64,000 nucleotides of DNA from Megaleporinus macrocephalus. Its lineage: Eukaryota; Chordata; Actinopteri; Characiformes; Anostomidae. The first letter of the stretch is position 1, and each line of letters starts with the position of its first letter. The notes below the pieces were generated by a model that was given only the letters and a program-made list of their open reading frames with translations, ran no database searches and had not been told where the DNA came from. The translations under genes and the position numbers were made by a program. Where the stretch lies: assembly GCA_021613375.1 (NCBI GenBank), contig CM038727.1, positions 8,407,942-8,471,941 on the forward strand, read 5' to 3'. Positions 34,201 through 46,004 of the stretch are shown piece after piece.

Positions 34201-36806
34201 ATGAACAGTGTCACTAGATGAAGAGTGTCACTGTAGATAAACAGTGTCACTGTAGATGAAGAGTGACACTGTAGATAAACAGTGTCACTGTAGATGAAGA
34301 GTGTCACTGTAGATAAACAGTGTCACTGTAGATGAACAGTGCCAGTGTAGATGAACAGTGCCACTGTAGATGAAGAGTGTCACTGTAGATGAACAGTGTC
34401 ACTGTAGATGAACAGTGTCACTGTAGATGAACAGTGCCACTGTAGATGAAGAGAGTAACTGTAGATGAAGAGTGTCACTGTAGATAAAGAGTTTCGCTGT
34501 AGATGAAGAGTGTCGCTGTAGATGAAGAGTGTCGCTGTAGATGACGAGTGTCGCTGTAGATGAACAGTGTAACTGTAGATGAAGAGAGTCACTGTAGATG
34601 AAGAGTGTCACTGTAGATGAAGACTGTCACTGTAGATGAAGTGTGTCAATGTAGATGAAGAGTGTCACTGTAGATGAAGAGTGTCACTGTAGATGAAGTG
34701 TGTCAATGTAGATGAAGAGTGTCACTGTAGATGAAGTGTGTCAATGTAGATGAAGAGTGTCACTGTAGATGAAGAGTGTTACTGCAGATGAAGAGTGTCA
34801 CTGTAGATGAAGAGTGTCACTGTAGATGAAGAGTGACACTGTAGATGAACAGTGCCACTGTAGATGAAGAGAGTCACTGTAGATGAACAGTGCCAGTGTA
34901 GATGAACAGTGTCACTGTAGATGAAGAGTGTCACTGTAGATGAACAGTGTCACTGTAGATGAACAGTGTCACTGTAGATGAACAGTGTCACTGTAGATGA
35001 AGAGTGTCACTGTAGATGAAGAGTGTTACTGTAGATGAACAGTGCCACTGTAGATGAAGAGTGTCACTGTAGATGAACAGTGTAACTGTAGATGAAGAGA
35101 GTAACTGTAGATGAAGAGTGTCACTGTAGATAAAGAGTTTCACTGTAGATGAAGAGTGTCACTGTAGATGAAGAGTGTTACTGTAGATGACGAGTGTCGC
35201 TGTAGATGAACAGTGTAACTGTAGATGAAGAGAGTAACTGTAGATGAAGAGTGTCACTGTAGATGAACAGTGTCACTGTAGATGAACAGTGCCACTGTAG
35301 ATGAAGAGTGTCACTGTAGATGAACAGTGTAACTGTAGATGAAGAGAGTAACTGTAGATGAAGAGTGTCACTGTAGATGAACAGTGTAACTGTAGATGAA
35401 GAGAGTAACTGTAGATGAAGAGTGTTACTGTAGATGAACAGTGTTACTGTAGATGAACAGTGTAACTGTAGATGAAGAGAGTAACTGTAGATGAAGAGTG
35501 TCACTGTAGATAAAGAGTTTCACTGTAGATGAAGAGTGTCACTGTAGATGAAGAGTGTCACTGTAGATGAAGTGTGTCAATGTAGATGAAGAGTGTCACT
35601 GTAGATGAAGAGTGTTACTGTAGATGAAGAGTGTCACTGTAGATGAAGAGTGTCACTGTAGATGAAGAGTGACACTGTAGATGAACAGTGCCACTGTAGA
35701 TGAAGAGTGTCACTGTAGATGAAGAGTGTCACTGTAGATAAACAATGTCACTGTAGATGAAGAGTGTCACTGTAGATGAAGAGTGCCACTGTAGATAAAC
35801 AGTGTCACTGTAGATGAAGAGTGTCACTGTAGATGAAGAGTGTCACTGTAGATGAAGAGTGTCACTGTAGATAAACAATGTCACTGTAGATGAACAGTGC
35901 CACTGAAGATGAAGAGTGACACTGCAGATGAAGAGAGTCACTGTAGATGAAGAGTGTCACTGTAGATTAAGAGTGTTCCTGTAGATGAAGAGTGTCACTG
36001 TAGATGCTGTAGATATGCTAAGATCACAGACATGTTCACTGCTGTAGCCTCCACGTCCTCTGTAACAGCAGAGCTCCAGCAACAGCAGGTTGTAGGTGAA
36101 GACAGCAGCAGCGGGCAGAGAGAGGAGCAGCCAGAGACGCAGGCTGTGGACGGGGAACCAGAGGGACAGAGTGAGCGGGAGAGTGTAGTACGTAAGCAGG
36201 TAGTAATGTTAGAATAACACAGGGACTTTGAGGTGATGAAGGTAACGTTAAAATAGTAAACGATCAGGGCTGAGAAGTGCTGAATGAGCATTAAGTGTCC
36301 ATTTTAGGCTACATCATAGCATTTTAGATATTTAGTAGTTTGAATTTGTAGCCTGTTTTAAAAACACTAAAAACAAGAGAAATAACAGCTCTTAAAACTG
36401 CTAAATGAAGTAAAAGCTTTGTAATTTATCAAATAAGTGTATAAAAGTATTATTAGCAAAAGGTAGGCCCACAGTAAGACAGTGCAAGAATTAGAACTGA
36501 GCTGCTAAATCAGAGAAATTCAGAAAATACATATGAGTAAAAGAGCTAAAACTACAGTATGTGTAAATTTAATTATTTGCTTTCACAATGGTTATTTGAT
36601 AGACTTCTAAAGTAATTATTCAGTGTAAATTAAATTTTTTTTAATATGATGCTGTTATTATTTGATAATTATTATATGATAATAGTAAAATACATTCTTT
36701 TGCGGAACACATACATAAATTACTGGTCGGCTGTGCTCCACTAATTATGACGGGCTGGTCTAAGCCAAAAATGCCAGGCCTGATTTTTTGTCCTAGTCCA
36801 GCCCTG
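31251..36806 (+). mobile_element. hAT-type element carrying a 4.5-kb internal satellite
   Basis: The left end CAAGGCTGGACT (31251-31262) and right end AGTCCAGCCCTG (36795-36806) are near-perfect complements. The flanks CTTATACA and CTTATATC share their first six bases, as expected for an aged 8-bp target duplication. Just left of the satellite a basic frame reads PKRKKEGAERLRAKTLKS. Just right, YAKITDMFTAVASTSSV and a Gln/Glu-rich stretch run to a stop at 36215. The composition resembles the N-terminal part of fish hAT/ZMYM-like transposases (from memory). Without the satellite the element would be only about 1.06 kb, with no catalytic domain. Confidence 0.75.
31508..36006. repeat. 19-bp satellite, about 235 copies
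   Basis: The unit is GAAGAGTGTCACTGTAGAT with variants such as GAACAGTGTCACTGTAGAT, TTACTG and CGCTTT, plus occasional shorter units. It fills 4.5 kb without interruption. Larger blocks recur within it (for example the GTTCCTGTAGATGGAGTGTT segment at about 32240 and 33225), showing segment duplications. Since 19 is not a multiple of 3, the frame rotates; the open frames of 70-108 codons are by-products. Confidence 0.98.
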
Positions 36807-37957
36807 CTTATATCTGTAGATCCCCTGCAGTGATCGCATCATGTTTTTAGGAGACTAAGATTTAGAACACGCTCGAAGCATTGGCATATATGCGTGAGGC
36901 CTTGACACTGACATCATCAGGGATACCAATCATGATGTTGTGAGTGTTTAGTGTCATACCCGCATCGCTCATCCCTTCTTCTCGCGTCCAGTTTCATCTC
37001 CCGAGGCTGTCACAGTAAATCACGCACAGAGAAAGCAGAGGGGCGGGGAGTGAGCACACCTATTGACCGGCCATCGCCTCTCGTGGCCATGCTTTTGTAA
37101 ACTGTTTGTTAGAAATGAATATCCAAAGATCAAGGAACTGATGGGGCACGACCAGGGCTCTCCACGGGATTCCACACGGCTGCCGTCTGTGTCCTCTATT
37201 CCTTTCGCCAGTCAAATTTCCAAACTGACAGATTCTCTCTACACATAGACCAACACACTCAGTCACACACTCAGTCACACACTCGCACACCAACGGCATA
37301 CACTGACAGATCGCCTCCGTCTCATTCTCTCGCTCTTCCTATTATTCTCTGTCTCTCGCGCACACATGGTAATTAGTGCCATGTGTAGGAGTGGGTTCTG
37401 TTGACTGGAGCACTGGGTGAAAATAACAGACTGGAGAAGATGGAAGGGGAAAAGAGAGCTGGAGGGGAGAGAGGGGGGTTGAAATGTCATAAGAAGGGGT
37501 GAGGAGGAGAGAGACGGGTAGGTGGAGCATATAGCTTGCGAGTACTGAGGGCACTCAAGAGGAGTAGCTTCATTCACAATGCCCCCTCCCCCCACCCCCG
37601 AGCCACTCCATACAATTACTGTGACCTCTTCATCTCAGTAGGACTGACATGGCTCTGGGGGTCATATGTGCGGCTGCATATGTGCCATTCCTAGTATGTA
37701 ATATAGGGCTGGACTAAATCGTTTGAATACTGAAGCGTACGCTCATTATGTTGGTATTCACTTCTCTATTGTAGGTTCTTACTCAGAAGCTTAGTTCTTT
37801 TGAGGCTTAATATATTTTTTTTTAAGCCACAAACATTTTAAGCCAGAATGAAGTTCCATCTCAAAGGGTTTTGGATAGAGCAGTTGTTTTTAATGTATAG
37901 AAAAGTTTTAGAAAGAAATAAATTACAGCTGGTTTCATTGAGGGCTTCGTAAGTTCA

Positions 37958-38385
37958 TGAAAGCCACACGCGTCTTATCGGATGATAAATTGGTGAACAG
38001 ATATAGATGAGATTGTAATCCATGTCATCAAAAGCCTGTGGCTGAGGTTTTAGTATTAGCTAAGGTTTAAAATTGAGGTCCTGAGGGGTCTGGGGGCCCT
38101 TAAATTAACTTCTTAGACCCCCTGAATGTCAAAAAATTTAAATTCTGGGCTTCCTAATTCTTATTGCTGTCTATTAGGCAACAATAGATGCCCATATACA
38201 AATTCAGGGGAAGGTAATCGTTTAACTGCTTCACCCACAATCAGTGAGTTTCTGTCTTTGGTATTCTTAACTGACTCCAGCAGCAGCACTGGTCTGCCTC
38301 TGGGTGGCGCTGTAACAATTTTATAAATTTATAAAAGTCACACACGTCTTATCGGATGATAAATTGGTGAAAAGATATAGGTGAG
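37958..38385. repeat. dispersed repeat Q, copy 2, bracketed by a 50-bp direct repeat
   Basis: Q sequence (38015-38320) lies between two copies of a block containing GTCTTATCGGATGATAAATT (about 37975 and 38350). The direct repeat may be a local duplication or short terminal repeats. Confidence 0.65.
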
Positions 38386-38628
38386 GTTGGGAATCATTTG
38401 AATTTTAACGATTTCCTTTGCGATTTTGCTTATCGATTCTGGTTCTTATCGATTCCAAATTTCAACTTCAGTACAGTAAAAAAAAATAGGCCAGACCCTC
38501 GTATTATGTTAAAAAACATTACATTCATAATGTTACAGGTCACGGTATAAATAAGCTCAAAATAAGCAAAGGGTCAAGTCAAAACAATAAAGATTCATTA
38601 TAAATTCAGAAAGATGAAATATGAGAAC

Positions 38629-38631
<3 letters not shown>

Positions 38632-38702
<71 letters not shown>
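38632..38702. repeat. (TA)n microsatellite
   Basis: About 70 bases of TA, followed by a second short TA/TTTA stretch to 38750. Confidence 0.97.
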
Positions 38703-38705
<3 letters not shown>

Positions 38706-38849
38706 GAAAGATTTTATATTTATATATATATATATTTATTTATTTATTTATATCCAGTACCATTCACTTTATTTAGTATCGTGACATTCTGGATCATTGA
38801 CTTCTGTTACAATCTGATAAAAATTCTTGTATTTTTTAATATCTCAGTT

Positions 38850-39009
38850 AGGGGTGTGCCCTATGATATCGTATGCAATAATAAAATTTAATTTTAATTT
38901 TGTTGCAGAAGTGTATTTTTGAAATATTTTCTTTAAAATTAAATGTTTTGCCATATTGCCAAAAGTATCATTATCGCCAAAACACCATAAAAAATATCGC
39001 CCACCCCTA
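38850..39009. mobile_element. 160-bp MITE
   Basis: TAGGGGTGTGCC and GATATCG at the left are complemented by ATATCGCCCACCCCTAG at the right. AT-rich interior. Confidence 0.7.
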
Positions 39010-41039
39010 GCAACCAGTATGGCAGATAACTCCAATTGGAAACGTTCCAAACTGACCCATAACATAATAGGTGGTTCATTAATTGTAGCTTTTTAATGCT
39101 ACAACTATTGCAGCATTATCCACAGTGGCCACCATTGTTTTACCCATTATGACGAATTCTTGGCACCAATTCCTTCAGCTAAACTGCTCCTGTTTGTGTT
39201 TTCTGGCTCATTTGTCCATATTGAGCTGCCCCTGTCAGGCAAAGATCTTGAGAAATGCTGGTCCAGCTCTGATATTATGTTAGCCATTCCTCCTCTGTAC
39301 CAAACAAAGATCAGCTGGTTGGTGAACAGCTCTCTAGAGGGGGAGTCAGGGCTGCCAACTTTGTGGAATTAGTTGGAGGGAGATTTGGAGCAACAGAGTT
39401 GAGCCAGTTAGACTTCCATCTACATATTCAGCATAAATCACTCAGTTTACACTGCAGATGGAAACCAGACACACAATTACAAACATCTTGAACAGAGAAA
39501 CAACAAATCGTGTTTTACAAGAAAAGCTAGCATTTATTTGTGCTTTATGGGCGTCAAGTTTCCTAACTGAAATTTCAACTCTGGGGGGCATTTCATTATA
39601 AAATTTCTAGTCGGAGGTCAGAAACATTCTAATTCTGAGTATAGACTGTTTTTTAATACGTAGTTAAGTTGCTTACCTAGGTTTCTTGCCACGTACCATT
39701 ACCTCTTCAGTGCCTCATCTGCGGCATTTGGGTTCCAGGCAGCCGAGAACCTCCCAACAACAAATTAAGGCTCGTCACTCATTCGTGCAGCATTTAAAAC
39801 AAGTCTTTATTTTAATGACTATACAAACCACCTGCTACCATCAATCAACCTGCTCACTGTGTGTATGTTGGGATACTTGGATCTAGCAATGAGCTTAATG
39901 AACTTGTATAGAATTGCAGAGAAAATATAAGTTTGGCAGGAGATCAGCCTGAATTGCAGGATCTCCCGGCCAGTGTGGGAGCCCTGTGAAGTGTGCTTTG
40001 GGTTTAGCGTCTTGGCCATCTCCCTGCAAAAACGCAACTCACTGTAGATACAAAATAGAATTACTGAACAAGTAAACTAACACCGGCAGACTATCATGCT
40101 AACTTTTTAAAAAACTCTGTCTACCTAATTGACGGTGACTCAACCACTAAGAAAGACGCTCCACAGATTCCTCCCTGGCTAACGTTCCTATTGTTCCCAA
40201 CAAGAAAGACATACCACTGGCTGTTTACACTGAATGTGCTAGCACAATGGTAGAACTGTCTGTGGAGCTGGCTAATGTGGCAATCCAAGACGCATTCGGC
40301 CAAAACGTCTATGATGGTGCCTTAGCTAGATGTTTTGGAGATGCAGCCACTTTTATAACATCAACCATCTTCTACTCAGCTGCGTCCTTACAGTAATATT
40401 AGTGGCATACAGATGAAAATTTGTTGGTAGGAACCAATAAGCACAATTACATTGGATACAAGCTACTTTGAATTTTGGAAATAGTTCCAAACTGGAACCA
40501 GGTTTTGATACCTCTAACTGGAGGCACTGCCAACGTTGAATCATCCCAAATATGTAGGTATAGCAATCTTACTGCCTCCAACTAAAGTTTAGGCCGGAGT
40601 ATCAGCTTTTTTAATATCAGTTTGACAGCAGGTTAATTTCGAGGCACCACTGTCACTGAATGTTATGGATAATGTAAGATTGCTCCCTAGTTTCGGTTGA
40701 CGTTTCCCAAATGCTTTGGCAGCCGTGTTAGCCGTGCTGTGTTATTCCTACCAATAAACAGACTAAGAAATAAAAAGTTGACCCAAGTTACGATTTTCTC
40801 AGTCACAACTACTTATTCTATTGAATTATTTATTTAAATGTTGAAGGAAACCATGTAATTGTATCTTCATCAGTCTAAAGTGGTTGTGACATCTCAAGCT
40901 TGTGGCTTCAACTTACAACCAAACTTTCTGCTTCTACTTCATAGAAAATAACAAGATATATATTGTGTATCATGAATCAGCCATTAAATATAAAGATTTG
41001 ATTTTGATACCTGTTATAAATAGTAACCCACAGGTTTCT

Positions 41040-41400
41040 TTCAGCCTTCTCCAATTAGAGGAGCGGGAGTCATGCACTCAGGACAATCAGTGCCGCTGCT
41101 CTAGATCTCCGTCTGTCTCTTGAGTTCGAATAGACACTGTGTACTCCGGTGCAGGGAAATAGAAATATGGAACATGATAATTACGGAATTAGACTTAGGC
41201 CAGCACAATGGCCCTTATCTCCATGCACCACCAGCCTCTCGTTGTAAAAGCTAATTCCATTACAGAGACATCAGCCTTCAAATGGGCTCGTCTGATAGTC
41301 TCCCAACAATGATGGAGTGATCGACACAGGAGATACGAAGGGTCATAATTGCTGGGATTAATATTGCATTTATGGGGAGGAAGCGTTGGTTATATGCTCT
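41040..41400. promoter_or_regulatory. repeat-free intron 2 block, possible conserved non-coding element
   Basis: Mixed composition with no repeat signature. Several homeodomain/POU-like cores occur (CTCCAATTAGAGG, AAAGCTAATTCCATTACAG, GGGATTAATATTGCAT). An enhancer role is speculative and based only on composition and motif clustering. Confidence 0.25.
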
Positions 41401-41639
41401 CTAATATCTTGGGGCGACACCAGAGTTGCTTCTTTATATGTGTATATTGAGCAATGCGGCGTGCAGCAGAAATGATGTAGTCTAGTGTTTTTTCTTTGTT
41501 ATTCTTTTTAAATAAACAGCTTAATATAATGAATGTTATAGAACAAAACTTGCTCTGAGTTTGGAAAAAGTCCAGAGTGATAAACTTTAAATGAAGAAAA
41601 CAAGTTATACACTTAGAAGTTCTATTTAGGACCATTTTA

Positions 41640-41945
41640 AGCTTAATGATTCTTTGCATGGTGAAGTGGTTCTTCAGATTGATGGAATTGATCTGTTGTT
41701 TATGGTTATAGAGAACCCTTTGTTGTTACAATGTCAAGCTTGTAACAATAGAAGACCCCCTTTTGGTACCATATAGAACCATGCATAGAGCCGTATACAA
41801 CACATTCTCCATCAATCTGAAGTACCATTGCACCATGCTAAGAACCATTCACTGGCATCTATATAGAACCATTGTATTTACTAAAGAACCCTTGAGGAAC
41901 AATCTTTTGCGAAGGGTATTTTTTTGCTGTTTTAAAGTTCTAGAG
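41640..41945. mobile_element. foldback MITE-like element
   Basis: TTCAGATTGATGGA (about 41672) is the complement of CTCCATCAATCTGAA (about 41807), and TATAGAACCAT recurs. The outer ends are not clear. Confidence 0.5.
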
Positions 41946-42559
41946 CCACATTCATGTGACATATGCCAGAAGCAATGTTCTGCTAATAATCCCAAAACTT
42001 TTTTTGCTTAATAACAGATATTATTTGTTTAGAAAGGGATTAAGCTTTGAATCAGTGATGCTTAATTGAAGCACCCCATTATACAAGCTATTACGCTCCA
42101 CATTAAGAAATACACAGGCAACAAAATGACATCTCAGGATGTGAGTGTGGCTGTTTTCAGCTAGATTTGTCACAGCAGTGGATTGGATTCATTCTTTATT
42201 CCCCTCCGATATCCAGTCCTGGATTTTCTGCTGATATCAGCCAATTACCTGATCGGTGCCATGGTGCCATATGTTGACCCAATAAAGACTACATGAAATA
42301 CATGCAGGGGTGATTGCTGAGCACCCACATGAGAACAGCTTATTAAAAAAAAGTCACTTTGGACTATCAATCCGAAATCAGTGTTGGGGAAACACTGTGA
42401 CTAGAAGACACCAACAAATCTTTAAAAAACCTTAGTTTACAAATGAATTAAGATATAACACTATTATATCTATTTAACATTTTAACATTTAACACTATTT
42501 AACATTTACTTAAATACAATCTTTGCACATTTATTTTATTTTTTAATAAATATCCCAGT

Positions 42560-42804
42560 ACTGTAATATATCTGCTGATACCTGTTTTTCTCTTACACAT
42601 CATTACCTAATTTATTACTGCACTACCTTTTTACCTTCAGTCAGGGTGTATAGTTTGTATTCATATGTTCTTGTATATATTCTTTTTTACTATTGGAATT
42701 TTTTATTCTTCTTTATATACCTTTATATACCTATGTTTTTTTGTACTGTGTTTTGTACTTTGTAACTGCTACTGGCTGCTAAATTTCCTTCGGGATCAAT
42801 AAAG

Positions 42805-42842
<38 letters not shown>
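42560..42842 (+). mobile_element. retroposon 3' end with (ATCT)n tail
   Basis: AATTTCCTTCGGGATCAATA runs into AAGTATCTATCTATC(n). A conserved 3' end followed by a short tandem tail is typical of LINE-type retroposition in fish. The 5' extent and clade are uncertain. Confidence 0.5.
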
Positions 42843-42843
<1 letters not shown>

Positions 42844-42866
42844 TATTTAGAGTGAAACATAATAAA

Positions 42867-42869
<3 letters not shown>

Positions 42870-42932
<63 letters not shown>
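42870..42932. repeat. (TA)n microsatellite
   Basis: About 60 bases of TA. Confidence 0.97.
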
Positions 42933-42935
<3 letters not shown>

Positions 42936-43870
42936 AGAAAAATAAATTGATCCATATCAAATTAACACATTTTAACTAATTGAATATTTAGCTTCTATGG
43001 GCTAATGGGTGACCAGATGAGAATGAGAGAAATTCAGGGCATGAGACTTGTGTGAGTGCGTCATGACAGAATAATTAGAATAATTTAGATCAGACACACC
43101 ATTTCTAATAATCACTTATCAATAATATTACGATTATCAACAGACTCCAATATAAAAATTGAACATCTATATCTGATGTGCTGACCCCACACACACACAG
43201 AGTTACGTTATAGAATCGTCTCATATCTTCATATCTTATCATTCTGTAACATTAATTATCTAATACACATACAGACAGCACTACTCTAACACCTTAACTT
43301 TAATAACACACAGACTCACCAACAGCACAGCAGCTACAGCTTCTCTCACTCCTTTATAAACAGTAAACAGAACACCTGCAGCATTAGCATTAGCCTGCTA
43401 AACTAAACAAACAGTCAGATAGTCACTCCTAGCTAATAGTAACAGAACAAAGAGTGATCAGAAATGTGGGTTAGGGTTCGAGCTAGGCTGATAATGACTG
43501 TAATGTTTTGGTTCTAAGTGATAAAATACAAAAATACTTCTTTACAAAACTTATTAGACACACGACACCAGTCAGATAAAGCACTGCCACCGCACAAGAG
43601 AAAAAGAAGCTGGATCAGACCAAGGCCGGGGGGGCTACTGTATTGTCGTTGTTAAAATAATTAGTTGAACCATATACTCCCTATGGTTTTAACATTTCCA
43701 GCTTGTCAGAGACAAATAAATGTTAAAAGAAAAAATATCGTAATCTTTAAGGGTGCTGGGATTTCATTTAAGGGTGCTTAAGCGCCCCTAAACTAGATCT
43801 AGCTATGCCCCTGAATATATGTAAGATTCACTGCATAACAACTCAGCTATGCTTTTATCAGCTCAATTTA

Positions 43871-44268
43871 CCAGGACCACCACAGAGCAGGTATTATTTG
43901 GGTGGTGGATCATTTTTAGCACTGCAGTGGTACTGAGGTGGTGGTGGCGTGTTAGTGATGTGAGTGGATCAGACACAGTAGTGCTGTTGGAGTGTTTAAA
44001 CACTGTGTCCACTCTTGTAGATGTTAAATCAGTGATGATAGCTGATCTGCTGCTGCTGTTTGTGTTCCTAGTGCTTCATCAGTGGACACAGGACGCCGCC
44101 CACAGGACACTGTTGACTGGATAGTTTTGGTTGGTGGATGACTCTCAGTCCATCAGTGACACCGAGGTGTTTATACACTCCAGCAGCAGCACTGCTGTGT
44201 CAGGTCCACTCACACCAGCACAACACTCACTAACATAAAACATAATACCTGCTCTGTGGTGGTCCTGT
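43871..44268. mobile_element. 400-bp foldback element, best copy
   Basis: Left arm CCAGGACCACCACAGAGCAG, GTATTAT...; right arm ATAATACCTGCTCTGTGGTG, GTCCTG. Complementarity continues inward (GTGCTGTTGGAGTGTTTAAA against TATACACTCCAGCAGCAGCAC) for more than 130 bases per arm. Non-autonomous; family not named. A degenerate relative is at 1060-1372. Confidence 0.85.
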
Positions 44269-44329
44269 GGGGGTTCTGGCCATTGAAGAACAGGGTAATA
44301 AAGTATACAGAGAAAGAGATGGACTACAG

Positions 44330-44330
<1 letters not shown>

Positions 44331-44411
<81 letters not shown>
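44331..44411. repeat. (TA)n microsatellite
   Basis: About 80 bases of TA. A separate (GT)n(GA)n run follows at 44458-44511. Confidence 0.97.
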
Positions 44412-44414
<3 letters not shown>

Positions 44415-44473
44415 TTATGTCAAAAAATCTTTTATAGAAAAAGTGTGTGACAAGGAGTGAGTGTGTGTGTGTA

Positions 44474-44510
<37 letters not shown>

Positions 44511-45948
44511 CTTCTTTCCTTAGCTTGTATTTGAGCTGTGAAAGGAAAGTAGAAAAGCCAGGGGCAGAGTGGAGAACTCAGGAGTTCAGGCTCAGGTGAA
44601 TGCCAGTTCTCAAGCTCCTCCTGTCTCTCTTTTCTTCTTTTTTATCTGCCGTTCTGCATACTGCATCACCCTCGCCTTCCTCTTCCTCTCTTCCCCGTGC
44701 CATTCTTCCTGCGTTTGTAAGAATTTGTTGTGTCTTTCGTGCCCTTTTAGCATCGATCTCCTCCTTAGTTCAGCTTTGTAGTGCAGCCTGGCTCCGAATG
44801 TACCGTCTCTTAAATGCACTCAGATGGCTGCGCCCTGTGAGCGGTGCCCTGAGGTCAGTGCATGCTGGATGTAGTGCTTATTCCTACGAGAAGGACACTG
44901 TTCCTGGGCCAGTGTGAAGACAGAGAGGTGGCGACAGGGCCGAGGGAACCTCCGTCATGGCCGATGAGTCACTGGTGCCGTGGCAACCCCAGAGGTGAGA
45001 GCCATCTGCTCCGACTGTGCACACAACCCAGGCAAGAAAGAGTGAAAAGAAAATGAAATAATAGGGAATACAAGGGAATCGAGAGGAACTACATGAGGGA
45101 ATAACAGGGATTGAGCGCACAAGGGTTTGAGCTAATAGGCGAAATGGAGCAATGTTTGAAATCACACCACGCCACTCCCCACTTGCACTCTGTGCTCAGC
45201 CTGTTCATGCATCCTCTTTCCATGATTTATCCCAGAGATGCGTTTGAGGGACGCAACATCACTTGTGGCAGCCTCTAAAAGTAGGCTGACCCAGTTCAGG
45301 CTTCTGTAGAGTCCCTGGGCAACAACGCAAAGCTCTTACACAGTCTATGGGCCCCTCTTCTCTCATCAGATCAATTTTGCATGAATGAGTGGCTGGCCTG
45401 GGTGCCTGACAAAGTCAGCGCTGCTGTAGGGTGGAGGAAAAGCGAGCCAAGCAAGAGATCTACAGATTCATCTACAGATTCGAGATGAGGAGCAAGAGGG
45501 TACTCGACAATCTGGCATTCTGGATTGTAGTTACAGTACATTGCATGACGCCTTCCTCCTGAACTGGTATACGTGATGGGTGTGAGCGTCCCCTGCGGGG
45601 CAGAGGAGTGAAAGTAAAGTTAGAGGGTAAATAAGATCAACGTGAGGCATTGTTTTTGGTTGATTTGCATGCTTTGTGTGGTGCCCATAAATACTCCAGC
45701 AGGCTGTGCGAAGGGGTCCAAAAAGGAAAGAAGGACAGAGAAGGAGAAAACAAGCACCTCTTACATCCATTTATCACAGAGGTTCTACCGCAGTCTTGTC
45801 ACCCTTTTATTCAATTATTTAAGTTTTCCCTTTCCCGGCAGGTCCCTCCGTCACTTCAGGTGAAAGAGACTGCTGCCGGAGACGATTGCTGTGGTTGAGC
45901 TATTCCAGTGTATGCGTCTTGTTCAGAATTTAAAAGAATGTAAAACAT

Positions 45949-46004
45949 CTCTCTCTCTCTCTCTCTCTCTCTCTTTTCTCTCTCTCCCTCTCTCTGTACC
46001 TTAG
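45949..46004 (+). promoter_or_regulatory. ptchd1: unusually long CT polypyrimidine tract and exon 3 acceptor
   Basis: About 45 bases of almost pure CT precede GTACCTTAG, with the cut before GTCACGG. It is a strong U2AF-type tract and also a microsatellite, so its length may vary between individuals. Confidence 0.85.

Larger units (their letters stand above)
25652..46004 (+). other. ptchd1: ptchd1 intron 2 (20.4 kb)
   Basis: The donor is GTAAGC; the acceptor follows a long CT tract and reads GTACCTTAG. Repeats are listed separately. Stretches with nothing recognised include 26795-27299, 29540-30579, 36807-37957, 39010-41039, 41946-42559, 42933-43870 and 44512-45948. An ATT/ATA trinucleotide run lies near 25708-25735. 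Confidence 0.93.

Noticed and set aside
34380..35504. minus-strand open frames with FIYSDTLHLQ repeats
   Set aside because: They are readings of the 19-bp satellite; the unit lacks stops on that strand.
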